In this document: piece by piece, positions 1 through 7,225 of the stretch
Position numbering within the stretch: position 1 is the stretch's first letter
Layout: each line of letters opens with the position of its first letter
DNA from: an uncultured Bacilli bacterium
GTDB lineage: Bacteria; Bacillota_I; Bacilli_A; RF39; UBA660
DNA length: 22,105 nt
Assembly: GCA_944358275.1 (NCBI GenBank)
Contig: CALVQZ010000013.1
Location: 1 to 22,105, forward strand
Direction of reading: 5' to 3'
The notes under the pieces: model-generated
What the model was told of the DNA's origin: nothing
The model's database searches: none
What the model saw: the letters and a program-made list of their open reading frames with translations, nothing else
Program-made: the position numbers and the translations under genes

Positions 1-2
1 AT

Positions 3-713
3 TCTGGACATACCCGTATGGTAGTAGAGACATATCCAGGTGAAAATAAAGTTTTATTATTAGAAGAAGGTAATGGCTCTGCACATTATCAAGTATATAC
101 ATATGAAAGTTTGAAGAATGAAAATTATGTTGCAGTAAATTTAGATAATTTATATGCCAATGATAGTATGGCAAATCCTGGTATATATCGTGATCCAACC
201 GATGATAAAATAGCAAATGAATTATATAATTCTAGAAACTTAAGAGAAATGACAATTCCGAAATCATCAGAATTTAATTATACAGATTCACAATATGAAA
301 CAATATTTGGAGATACAACATATGATAATGCAAGCGTTAACGAAAAAACTAAAATAAAAAATGCAAGAAAAGCAGTTGCTTTAGCAGAAGAAACTGGTCT
401 TTTTGGAAAAAGCATAGCATTCACAAAAGAAGAAATAACATTAGAAGTGTATCGTGATTATGTTGCTAAATCGTTAACTCAAAAAGAGAAAAGTTTACCT
501 AAAGATAGCCTTGAAGCAATAGCTATTCAAGATGTAGTTAATGAAATATCAGATAGAAGTAAATATTATAGTGTTAATGAAATAAATAATATGGTTGATA
601 GTTTAATAAATGTTAGTGGACCAAGTACTTTTTTATTAGGTGGATTAGAAAATAGTAATGATTTAATTACAAGTAGATATCTTATAGATGAAATGTTAGA
701 AGTTAGTAATTAA
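3..713 (+). CDS. C-terminal part of an unknown protein (5' end outside window)
   Basis: The frame is open from base 3, before the first ATG at 18, so the gene is cut by the window edge; about 236 residues remain, ending in TAA. I do not recognise the family with confidence. The first visible residues, SGHTRMVVETYPG, resemble the histidine-bearing strand of NlpC/P60-like or permuted papain-fold cell-wall hydrolases (often G-H-x-R-x-V), which would make this the C-terminal half of such an enzyme, but the catalytic cysteine would lie outside the window and that reading is only a guess. The rest is polar, rich in Asn, Glu and Asp, without membrane segments or visible repeats. The next gene, murC, has its own promoter 90 bases on, so co-transcription is not required. 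Confidence 0.6.
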   Translation, partial: SGHTRMVVETYPGENKVLLLEEGNGSAHYQVYTYESLKNENYVAVNLDNLYANDSMANPGIYRDPTDDKIANELYNSRNLREMTIPKSSEFNYTDSQYETIFGDTTYDNASVNEKTKIKNARKAVALAEETGLFGKSIAFTKEEITLEVYRDYVAKSLTQKEKSLPKDSLEAIAIQDVVNEISDRSKYYSVNEINNMVDSLINVSGPSTFLLGGLENSNDLITSRYLIDEMLEVSN

Positions 714-748
714 AATAATTTCATTTAATACACTAAACTTTCAAATAG

Positions 749-757
749 TGATATAAT
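749..757 (+). promoter_or_regulatory. Extended -10 promoter of murC-folD
   Basis: TGaTATAAT, an extended -10 element, lies 45 bases before the murC ATG. No good -35 is seen at 16-18 bases upstream, which is tolerable with a TGn extension. Confidence 0.5.
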
Positions 758-802
758 ATTTTATGTTCATATATAAATATAATTAAATGAGGATGTGAGT
801 TT

Positions 803-2140
803 ATGAAATATCATTTTATTGGGATTAAAGGTTCAGGTATGAGTGCACTTGCACAAATTATGCATGATTTAGGTAATGAAGTAGAAGGATCTGATGTTAA
901 TCATCACTTGTTTACAGAAGATGCTTTAAAAGAAAGAAATATAAAGATTATGCCATTTGATGAAAATAATATAAAAGAAGATATGATAGTTGTAATAGGT
1001 AATGCATTTGACAATAATAATGTAGAAGTAAAACGAGCACTAGAACTTGGTGTAAAAAAATATAACTATTACGAACTATTACACGATTTAGTTAATGAAT
1101 ATGAAAGCATTGCAATATGTGGTTGCCATGGCAAGACTACAACTACTGCATTATTAGGACATGTTTTTGATGATATAGTTGGTGCTAACTATTTAATAGG
1201 TGATGGAACAGGTCATGCTAAAGATAGCAATAAATATTTCTTTTTAGAAGCATGTGAATTTAAAAGGCACTTTTTAAATTATTATCCTAAGCACATAATT
1301 CTTACTAATATAGAACTTGATCATACTGATTATTATAAAGATTTAGACGATATGAAAAATGCATATGAAGAGTTCTTAAGACAATGCGATGGTTTGGTTA
1401 TCGCATGTGGAGATGATGCTAATGTAAGAAGTTTAAAGATAGATAAAGATATAATTTATTATGGTTTTAATAAAGATAATGACTTTATATGTAAAAATGT
1501 AGTTTTAAACCAAAATGGTAGTTCATTTGATGCTTATTATAAAGAAGATTTTATTGGACATTTCGATTTACCTTTATATGGTAAACACATGGTTTTAAAT
1601 GCACTTTCTGTAATTGCATTTAGTTATCTAAAAGGTCTTGATATAAAAGAAGTACATGAAAGTATTAAAACATTTAAAGGTGCTAAAAGAAGATTTAAAG
1701 AAAATAAGATAGGAAATATAATAACTATCGATGACTATGCACATCATCCAACTGAAATAAAAGTAACTCTAGAAGCAATAAGACAAAAATATCCAGATAA
1801 AGAATTGGTTGCAGTATTTTTAGAAAATACATTTTCAAGAACAAAACAATTTTATAAAGAATATGCTGATGCATTAAATATTGCTGATAAAGCATATGTA
1901 ACTGATATATTTAGCGATAGAGAAACACAAGAAGAATATCCAACTATTACACCTATGCTTATAGTAGATAGATTAAAAAATGGAGAACATTTAAAAATAG
2001 GAAATATAGAAAGGCTAATAGATATAAATGATATAGAGTGTATAAATCCATTACTTAGACATAAAGATGCTGTAATCGTATTTATGGGTTGTAAAGAAGT
2101 ATATGATTTAAAAGAAAAACTTGAAAAGGTGTTAAAATGA
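803..2140 (+). CDS. murC: UDP-N-acetylmuramate--L-alanine ligase MurC
   Basis: Cytoplasmic ATP-dependent ligase that adds the first residue, L-alanine, of the peptidoglycan stem peptide to UDP-MurNAc. All three Mur-ligase domains are visible in 445 residues: the N-terminal UDP-binding glycine loop GIKGSGMS (7-14), the ATP P-loop GCHGKTTTT (107-115), the central NIELDHTDYY segment, and the C-terminal DDYAHHPTE (310-318). Length is normal for the family. Start ATG 803 is preceded by GAGGATGTGAG. The gene overlaps folD by four bases (ATGA), suggesting translational coupling. One oddity: where most MurC proteins read FQPH(T/R)(Y/F)(S/T)RT, this one reads FLENTFSRT (339-347), so the usual histidine is Asn342. 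With the other motifs intact I consider it functional. Its presence implies a peptidoglycan wall. Confidence 0.97.
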   Translation: MKYHFIGIKGSGMSALAQIMHDLGNEVEGSDVNHHLFTEDALKERNIKIMPFDENNIKEDMIVVIGNAFDNNNVEVKRALELGVKKYNYYELLHDLVNEYESIAICGCHGKTTTTALLGHVFDDIVGANYLIGDGTGHAKDSNKYFFLEACEFKRHFLNYYPKHIILTNIELDHTDYYKDLDDMKNAYEEFLRQCDGLVIACGDDANVRSLKIDKDIIYYGFNKDNDFICKNVVLNQNGSSFDAYYKEDFIGHFDLPLYGKHMVLNALSVIAFSYLKGLDIKEVHESIKTFKGAKRRFKENKIGNIITIDDYAHHPTEIKVTLEAIRQKYPDKELVAVFLENTFSRTKQFYKEYADALNIADKAYVTDIFSDRETQEEYPTITPMLIVDRLKNGEHLKIGNIERLIDINDIECINPLLRHKDAVIVFMGCKEVYDLKEKLEKVLK

Positions 2141-2970
2141 TTTTAGATGGTAGAAAGATAAGACAAGAAAAGTTTGAAGAATTAAAAAAAGAAATAGAAT
2201 TACTAAAAAATAAGCCTTCTATTGCTGTTATACAAGTAGGTAATAATAGCACATCTAACATATATATAAGAAGTAAAGAAAAAGCTGCTAAAGAGTTAGG
2301 GTGTAAATTTAAACATATAAAGTTTGAAGAAGATGTTCTTGAAGAAGAAATACTAACTACAATAGATAAGTTAAATAATGATAAAAATATAGATGGTATA
2401 CTTATACAAATGCCTATACCAAATCATCTTAATACAGGTGTAATTCAAAATAGAGTAATTTCTACTAAAGATATAGACGGACTTACAGATATAAATGCAG
2501 GACTTTTATTTCATAATAAAGATTCATTTATACCATGTACTCCAAAAGGAATTATGGAAATGCTTAAATATTATGATATAGATGTTACTGGAAAACATGT
2601 AGTTATAGTTGGTAGAAGTACACTTGTAGGAAAGCCTTTATCTACAATTATGTTAAATAATAATGCTACTGTAACTATATGTCATAGTTATACATCTAAT
2701 TTAAAAGATATAACAACAAAAGCTGATATATTAGTTGTTGCAGTAGGTAAAAAGAATATAATAGACGCATCTATGATAAAAAGTAGTGCAGTAGTTATAG
2801 ATGTTGGAATAAATAGAGAAGATTCTTTATTATGTGGAGATGTGAATTTTGAATCAGTAAAAGTTAAATGTAGTTATATAACTCCAGTACCTGGTGGTGT
2901 GGGCCAAATGACAGTACTTTCTTTGTATCAAAATTTATTTAAAGCATACAAATTAAATAATAAACAATAA
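2137..2970 (+). CDS. folD: Bifunctional methylene-THF dehydrogenase / methenyl-THF cyclohydrolase FolD
   Basis: Cytoplasmic enzyme of one-carbon metabolism that interconverts 5,10-methylene-, 5,10-methenyl- and 10-formyl-tetrahydrofolate with NADP. The 277-residue protein has the expected features: catalytic YxxxK (Tyr43, Lys47), IQMPIP (90-95), KDIDGL (111-116, with the conserved Asp114), PCTPKG (133-138), the Rossmann loop GRSTLVGKPL (159-168) and the C-terminal signature PVPGGVGQMT (250-259). The ATG overlaps the murC stop codon in ATGA, so the two are read from one message. No terminator is obvious before spoVS, 59 bases on, so some read-through is possible. Pairing with murC reflects operon economy rather than a shared pathway. 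Confidence 0.97.
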   Translation: MILDGRKIRQEKFEELKKEIELLKNKPSIAVIQVGNNSTSNIYIRSKEKAAKELGCKFKHIKFEEDVLEEEILTTIDKLNNDKNIDGILIQMPIPNHLNTGVIQNRVISTKDIDGLTDINAGLLFHNKDSFIPCTPKGIMEMLKYYDIDVTGKHVVIVGRSTLVGKPLSTIMLNNNATVTICHSYTSNLKDITTKADILVVAVGKKNIIDASMIKSSAVVIDVGINREDSLLCGDVNFESVKVKCSYITPVPGGVGQMTVLSLYQNLFKAYKLNNKQ

Positions 2971-3029
2971 TTGTAATAATTCTTTTTGTCTTTCATATAT
3001 TTAAGTATATAGAAAGAGAGGAAAAAGTT

Positions 3030-3290
3030 ATGGAAACATTAAAAGTTTCATCTAAATCAGATGCAAATAAAGTAGCAGGAGCACTTGCTAATGTACTACG
3101 TGAAAAAAGTAGTGTAGAAATACAAGCTATAGGAGCTGGAGCTTTGAATCAAGCAATAAAAGGAATTGCTATAGCAAGAGGTTTTGTAGCACCTAGTGGT
3201 AAAAATTTAATATGCATACCCGCTTTTTCGGATATAATCATAGACGGAGAAGAAAGAACTGCAATTAAGTTAATAGTAGAGGCGAAATAG
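3030..3290 (+). CDS. spoVS: Stage V sporulation protein S family (SpoVS)
   Basis: An 86-residue protein, the usual SpoVS length, reading METLKVSSKSDANKVAGALA at its start and ending in an RTAIKLIVEAK strand. It has the small Alba-like fold's alternating hydrophobic pattern and the well conserved central IQAIGAGALNQAIKGIAIARGF block. In Bacillus subtilis SpoVS affects septation and later sporulation steps, but homologues also occur in non-sporulating bacteria, so the gene alone does not prove sporulation. A strong AGAGAGGAAA ribosome site precedes ATG 3030. The stop codon lies inside the terminator hairpin that follows. Confidence 0.93.
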   Translation: METLKVSSKSDANKVAGALANVLREKSSVEIQAIGAGALNQAIKGIAIARGFVAPSGKNLICIPAFSDIIIDGEERTAIKLIVEAK

Positions 3291-3302
3291 CTTCTTTTTT
3301 TT
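3279..3302 (+). terminator. Rho-independent terminator after spoVS
   Basis: GAGGC-gaaata-GCTTC hairpin (one G-U pair) followed by a run of eight T. It overlaps the spoVS stop codon. Confidence 0.7.
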
Positions 3303-3329
3303 GTTTAATAATAAAATTTATGATAAAAT
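3301..3329 (+). promoter_or_regulatory. Promoter of the leucine-rich-repeat gene
   Basis: TTGTTT, 17-base spacer, TAAAAT, with TGa immediately before the -10. It sits 23 bases before ATG 3352 and directly after the spoVS terminator. Confidence 0.55.
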
Positions 3330-3351
3330 ATAAAAGTAAGGTAGGTGGGTT

Positions 3352-4941
3352 ATGAAAAAGACAAAAGTAAATATTTTTATTGAAGTATTATTACTAATTT
3401 TAGTACCTGTTATATTGATACTTTTAATGGCACCAAACATAATAGAAAGCGTAGTTAAGTATAGAAAAGATACATTTATAACTACAGCAAAACTAATTGC
3501 AGTAAGTGCTGAAGGTATGTATTTGTCTAATAATATACTAGGAATAGATAAGACAATAATGTGTGAAGATGTAATAGCCTTAGATGATAATATTAAAAAT
3601 TGTGGTATATACATAAATGATAATACTGCATTTATAACATTAAATGGAAAAGAAAAATATGAAAATATGAATATATTTGGAAAATCTTATGATTCTATTA
3701 CATTAAGTGAAGATGCTAATGATTTATGTATTATGAACGAATTTATAAATGTAGAAGAACCATATGAAGTGGGTAATTATGAAGATTGTATAAATTATAC
3801 AAAAGAAACATTTTCAAACTTGCGTAACTATAAAGACGATGAAATAGATGCTTTTTGTAAAGGAAAAGAAGTAAAAGGATGGACATTTTCTGATAACATT
3901 GAATATTTATTAAATAAAGGTTTTTCTAAAAAGGATTTAATAGAAAATAATGTAATAAAAGGCAGCATAAATAATGTATGTATTCCAAAGGATATTCATA
4001 TTACTTGTTACACTTATAGTATAAAAGATAAAGAAGATGGAAAATATGTTGAAATAACAGGATATGACGACAGATGTGGAAGCAATATAATAATACCAAG
4101 TGAGTTAAATGGTGTTTCTGTAGAAGGAATTGGAGAAAGTGCATTTTTAGGAAAGAACATAAAAAGTATTAAACTACCTAATACTATTAGATATATTGGT
4201 AATAATGCATTTAGAGGAGAAAGTGAATCAATTGATACAACAATAAGCGGTTTATTAGATTTAAGTAATGTGAGTTCATTAGAAACTATTGGATATTTTG
4301 CATTTGCAGATAATAAAATTACTGAATTAAAACTACCTAACAATATAAAAAAAATACAAGGATATGCATTTTCAGAAAATGAAATAAGTGGAGTTTTAGA
4401 CTTTTCTAATACTAATATAGAAAGCATTGGTGAGTTTTCATTTTCAAGTAATAAAATAGAAAATATATTATTCTCTTCTTCTATAAAACAAATTGGTTGT
4501 ACCGCATTTGCAGGCAATCAAATAACAGGAGTATTAGATTTAAGCAATTTAACTAATTTAAATACAATAGAACTAGAGGTATTTTCAGAAAATCAAATAT
4601 CGAATATAATACTTCCAAATAATATTACATCTATAAACAATAGTGCATTTTCATATAATAATATAAGTGAAGAATTAGATTTATCAAATACAAATATAAA
4701 AATGATAGGAAGTAATGCTTTTATCTATAATAATATAACAAGCATAAAACTACCTAATAGTATAGAAAAAATAGGAAATGGAGCATTTGAAAGAAATATA
4801 GTTTCTAATCCTAATTTATCAGTAATTCATAATACATCAAATAATATATTTGATTGGGTGCTAATAACAAAAGAAGGAGAAGAAAATAAATGTACATTTG
4901 CAAAAGGTAAATGTGGAAATATAAAAATAGTTAATAAATAA
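3352..4941 (+). CDS. Membrane-anchored leucine-rich-repeat (BspA-like) surface protein
   Basis: A 529-residue protein. Residues about 8-32 form one strongly hydrophobic segment after MKKTKVN, an uncleaved signal anchor or signal peptide, so the bulk should be outside the membrane. Residues about 35-220 are an unrecognised, Asp/Glu/Asn-rich region. From about 235 to 485 come BspA/LRR_5-type repeats with the motif IG..AF..N.I. Two versions alternate: one built on LDLSNxxxLxxIG, the other on IxLPNxIxxIG. The last 40 residues are non-repetitive with two cysteines. LRR_5 proteins are commonly surface-exposed and mediate binding; the ligand here is unknown. No sortase motif or other wall anchor is seen at the C-terminus. 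ATG 3352 is preceded by GGTGGG. The gene stands alone between its own promoter and a terminator shared with the converging lipoprotein gene. Confidence 0.85.
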   Translation: MKKTKVNIFIEVLLLILVPVILILLMAPNIIESVVKYRKDTFITTAKLIAVSAEGMYLSNNILGIDKTIMCEDVIALDDNIKNCGIYINDNTAFITLNGKEKYENMNIFGKSYDSITLSEDANDLCIMNEFINVEEPYEVGNYEDCINYTKETFSNLRNYKDDEIDAFCKGKEVKGWTFSDNIEYLLNKGFSKKDLIENNVIKGSINNVCIPKDIHITCYTYSIKDKEDGKYVEITGYDDRCGSNIIIPSELNGVSVEGIGESAFLGKNIKSIKLPNTIRYIGNNAFRGESESIDTTISGLLDLSNVSSLETIGYFAFADNKITELKLPNNIKKIQGYAFSENEISGVLDFSNTNIESIGEFSFSSNKIENILFSSSIKQIGCTAFAGNQITGVLDLSNLTNLNTIELEVFSENQISNIILPNNITSINNSAFSYNNISEELDLSNTNIKMIGSNAFIYNNITSIKLPNSIEKIGNGAFERNIVSNPNLSVIHNTSNNIFDWVLITKEGEENKCTFAKGKCGNIKIVNK

Positions 4942-4967
4942 AAATAGGCCTTTAAAAGGTCTATTTT
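4941..4967. terminator. Bidirectional terminator between converging genes
   Basis: AAAATAGGCC / GGTCTATTTT stem (one G-U pair) around a short A/T loop, flanked by A and T runs on both sides. It serves the LRR gene on the plus strand and the lipoprotein gene on the minus strand, whose stop lies in the stem. Confidence 0.8.
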
Positions 4968-5818
4968 TCTACATATAATTCTTGTTTTAAAACTTCTAAA
5001 TTTTCAAGCATAATAGATATATAATCTTTTCCTAAATTTTTATTATCACTAGATAAAGTAGTAAGAGAATCAAAATATAATTTTTCAATATTATTCTCTG
5101 TTAAAAAGTCCTCAATATCATCAGATAATACATCTTCATTAAACATAATTATATAATTGATATTATCATTTTCAACTTGTTTTTTTATCTCATTAAGTGT
5201 CTCTTCTTTTACTTCATCACTATTATCTACAGAAAGTACTTTAACATCATATTTTTCTAAAAATTTAAATACATTATTAGATACTAAAATATGATTGTCA
5301 TCAGCGTTTTCTACTAGTAATTTAATTTCTGCATCAAGTTCAGATATACTTAATTTTAACTCTTCATAATTTGTATCTATTTGTTTTCTAAGTACAGAAT
5401 TATCTATATATTCTTTCATACCATTTTTAATATTTAAACAAAGCATTAAAAAATTAGAAGGATTTAGCCACAACTCAGGAAGCCCATATTCATATTCCAT
5501 TCCCATAGTAGCATCTACTATCATTAAATTCTTGTTATTATTAAGCATCTTTACAGCATAATTTTTCTCTTCACTTAATCCATTATAAACAAATAAATCA
5601 GCATTACTATAATCTTTAATAAGTTTATCAGATAAATCAATTATTTCATTTGGGTAAATACTATTTATATTACTATTTTCACCATATAGTTTATTAGTAA
5701 TATATTCAATAGGATATGTAGTAGTATATATACTTATATCATCCATACTATCCTTTTTACATCCTGTCAATAAAAATATTGAACATAAAACAAATAGATA
5801 AGCAATAATTTTTTTCAT
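4961..5818 (-). CDS. ZnuA/TroA-like metal-binding-type lipoprotein lacking the usual ligands
   Basis: A 285-residue lipoprotein. After MKK comes a hydrophobic stretch and a clear lipobox LLTGC, with Cys20 the lipidation site. The body follows the cluster A-I substrate-binding fold of zinc/manganese ABC transporters: the ADLFVYNGLSEE strand (about 73-84), LPELWLNP (113-120), a long acidic helix (about 150-172), ILVSNNVFKFLEKYDVKV (177-194) and LYFDSL (247-252). The metal-ligand histidines are not there: the family's D-P-H-V-W reads PELW (Glu115), the next His position reads Asn181, and the first His loop has none. His176 is the only histidine in the protein. Asp250 matches the fourth ligand position. 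No permease or ATPase gene lies next to it. I chose ATG 5818 because AAGGAG lies five bases upstream; ATG 5821 is also possible. It overlaps the yidD stop. Fold assignment is good, metal transport is doubtful. Confidence 0.75.
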   Translation of the reverse strand: MKKIIAYLFVLCSIFLLTGCKKDSMDDISIYTTTYPIEYITNKLYGENSNINSIYPNEIIDLSDKLIKDYSNADLFVYNGLSEEKNYAVKMLNNNKNLMIVDATMGMEYEYGLPELWLNPSNFLMLCLNIKNGMKEYIDNSVLRKQIDTNYEELKLSISELDAEIKLLVENADDNHILVSNNVFKFLEKYDVKVLSVDNSDEVKEETLNEIKKQVENDNINYIIMFNEDVLSDDIEDFLTENNIEKLYFDSLTTLSSDNKNLGKDYISIMLENLEVLKQELYVEK

Positions 5819-6036
5819 CATTTCTCCTTTTCCGGCACAGGATCGTATCCCATACCACCCCATGGGGCACACCTTAATATTCTTTTAATAGACAATATAC
5901 TTCCTTTAAAAGCACCAAATCTTTTTAATGCTTCTATAGAATAATTTGAACAAGTTGGTGTATATCTACACATATTATGCCATGGTCCTGGTATAAGTTG
6001 ATATATTTTAATAAGTCCAATAAGCAAATATCTCAT
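5818..6036 (-). CDS. yidD: Membrane protein insertion efficiency factor YidD
   Basis: A 72-residue protein with the whole YidD signature: an N-terminal amphipathic helix (LIGLIKIYQLIPG), then CRYTPTCSNYSIEAL (23-37), fG.fkG, IKRILRCAPWG and the terminal GYDPVP. YidD acts at the inner face of the membrane near the YidC/Sec insertion site and helps membrane-protein insertion; three conserved cysteines are present. It is usually found with rnpA-yidC; here it is instead translationally coupled to the downstream lipoprotein gene (TGA of yidD overlaps that gene's ATG region) and divergent from rnc. Normal length; GGTGG precedes the ATG. Confidence 0.95.
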   Translation of the reverse strand: MRYLLIGLIKIYQLIPGPWHNMCRYTPTCSNYSIEALKRFGAFKGSILSIKRILRCAPWGGMGYDPVPEKEK

Positions 6037-6051
6037 AGTACCACCAACTAT

Positions 6052-6080
6052 ATTTTATTACAAAATGCAATTTTTGTAAA
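6052..6080 (-). promoter_or_regulatory. Promoter of yidD-lipoprotein operon
   Basis: On the minus strand: TTTACA, 17-base spacer, TAAAAT, ending 15 bases before the yidD ATG. The position agrees with the divergent layout. Confidence 0.5.
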
Positions 6081-6125
6081 ACAAAATATAAAAATTTGTT
6101 ATATAATAAGTATGGTGATAGAAAA

Positions 6126-6788
6126 ATGAAAATATTAGAAGATTTAAATGTAGTAGCAAATGATATAGGATTATTTAATACAGCATTTACACATTCATCA
6201 TATTGTAATGAGAATAAAAATGCAGAAAGTTACGAAAGATTAGAATTTTTAGGAGATAAAGTTCTAGATTTCATAGTAAGTGAATATTTATATAAGAATA
6301 GACACTTATTTGAAGGAGAAATGACTAAAATAAGAGCATCGCATGTTTGTGAAGATGCACTTTGTGAATACTCATTAAATTGTAATTTTAATGAATATCT
6401 TAGATTAGGAAAAGGTGAAGAATTAACTGGAGGAAGAGAAAAAAAAGCAATTTTAGCAGATTGTTTTGAAGCATTTATAGGAGCATTATATCTAGATCAA
6501 GGAATAGAAAAGGCAAAAGAATTTGTTTTAAATACTGTTATAAAATCCATAAATAAAAATGAAGAAATATTTAACGATTATAAATCAGAATTACAAGAAC
6601 TAGTACAAACTGATAAAAAATCTTTAGAATACGTACTAACAAAAGAGACAGGGCCATCACACGATAAAGAATTCGAAGTAAATGTAATTGTAGGAAATAT
6701 CGTTTATGGTAAAGGAGTAGGTAAAACAAAAAAAGAAGCAGAACAAAACGCTGCAAAAGACGCGCTTAGAAAAAAAGCAAGTAAATAA
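6126..6788 (+). CDS. rnc: Ribonuclease III
   Basis: Double-strand-specific endoribonuclease that processes rRNA precursors and antisense duplexes. The 220-residue protein has the RNase III signature ERLEFLGD (37-44, catalytic Glu40 and Asp44) and ADCFEAFIGALYLD (111-124, with Asp112 and Glu115), then a C-terminal double-stranded-RNA-binding domain (about 148-220) ending GKTKKEAEQNAAKDAL. An unusual Lys45 sits where most enzymes have Ala or Ser. I chose ATG 6126 over an in-frame TTG at 6096, because the TTG overlaps a TATAAT box (6102-6107) and has no ribosome site, whereas GGTGAT precedes ATG 6126. It could also act on the antisense pair at the right edge of the window, as in other type I toxin systems; that is inference. 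Confidence 0.96.
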   Translation: MKILEDLNVVANDIGLFNTAFTHSSYCNENKNAESYERLEFLGDKVLDFIVSEYLYKNRHLFEGEMTKIRASHVCEDALCEYSLNCNFNEYLRLGKGEELTGGREKKAILADCFEAFIGALYLDQGIEKAKEFVLNTVIKSINKNEEIFNDYKSELQELVQTDKKSLEYVLTKETGPSHDKEFEVNVIVGNIVYGKGVGKTKKEAEQNAAKDALRKKASK

Positions 6789-6791
6789 TTT

Positions 6792-6825
6792 AGACCATTT
6801 ATAAGTGGTCTTTAGTTATTTTTTT
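6792..6825 (+). terminator. Terminator after rnc
   Basis: AGACCA / TGGTCT stem with an eight-base loop, followed by a T-rich tail with a run of seven T. Confidence 0.7.
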
Positions 6826-6911
6826 AGAAATGTTTTTTAAACTTGGAATATTCATATTATGCGTAGTATTTTTTTATAATAAATTAGTGTTATAAATAGA
6901 ATGTATTTGGT

Positions 6912-6942
6912 TGTAAAAATTTGTAAATTTTTACATTTTTTT
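6912..6942 (+). terminator. Hairpin with T run in the rnc-smc gap
   Basis: TGTAAAAATTT-gt-AAATTTTTACA, an 11-base perfect inverted repeat followed by seven T. It has terminator form but no obvious gene feeds it other than read-through from rnc. Confidence 0.5.
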
Positions 6943-6953
6943 ATAAAAAACAT

Positions 6954-6982
6954 TTGCATATCAATCATATTTATGTTATATT
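6954..6982 (+). promoter_or_regulatory. Promoter-like element without a downstream gene
   Basis: TTGCAT, 17-base spacer, TATATT, with TGt before the -10. The predicted transcript would run into the terminator at 7094, giving an RNA of about 130 bases with no convincing reading frame. Confidence 0.45.
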
Positions 6983-6988
6983 TAACTT

Positions 6989-7120
6989 GCTAATATTATT
7001 GTATTACGATTTATTAGTATTACATTTTTTTGATTTTTTTATTACAATATTTTTATTCGTTAAGAGTTTGCTCTCAACTCCTTTTTATGAAAGACTCACA
7101 AAATTTTGTGAGTTTTTCTT
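6989..7120 (+). ncRNA. Candidate small RNA between rnc and smc
   Basis: Defined only by an upstream promoter-like element and a strong terminator. Inside it, GAGTT-tgctctc-AACTC (around 7063-7080) could form a small hairpin and the rest is T-rich. An open frame from 6954 runs through here but begins inside the promoter, has no ribosome site, continues through the terminator and has a composition typical of AT-rich noise, so I do not call it coding. It matches no RNA family I know. Confidence 0.3.
7094..7117 (+). terminator. Terminator with perfect palindrome
   Basis: ACTCACAAAATTTTGTGAGT, a 20-base perfect palindrome, followed by a T run. It separates any upstream transcript from the smc promoter. 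Confidence 0.65.
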
Positions 7121-7174
7121 TAGATTGACTACAATAAATAATAACTTAATGGTCGTTATTCTCCTATTTATTTC

Positions 7175-7203
7175 TTGTAGAAAGCCTAGTTTTATAGTAT
7201 AAT
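7175..7203 (+). promoter_or_regulatory. Promoter of the smc operon
   Basis: TTGTAG, 17-base spacer, TATAAT. The expected start of transcription is at or after about 7209, so the in-frame ATG at 7208 would not be usable and ATG 7226 (after GAAGGTGAAGGG) is the start of smc. Confidence 0.75.
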
Positions 7204-7225
7204 TCTAATGTTAGAAGGTGAAGGG

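Noticed and set aside
3318..3614. Minus-strand open frame opposite the 5' part of the LRR gene
   Set aside because: It lies antisense to a well supported gene and its promoter, with no ribosome site or recognisable product.
4014..4517. 167-codon minus-strand frame opposite the leucine-rich repeats
   Set aside because: Its apparent repeats simply mirror the repeats of the real gene on the other strand.
5819..5872. An extended start for the lipoprotein at 5872
   Set aside because: The added residues are yidD sequence read in another frame and would precede the signal peptide; AAGGAG places the start at 5818 or 5821.
6954..7202. 82-codon open frame on the plus strand in the rnc-smc gap
   Set aside because: It starts inside a promoter-like element, lacks a ribosome site, runs through a strong terminator and has a Phe/Leu/Ile-rich composition expected from T-rich noncoding sequence.
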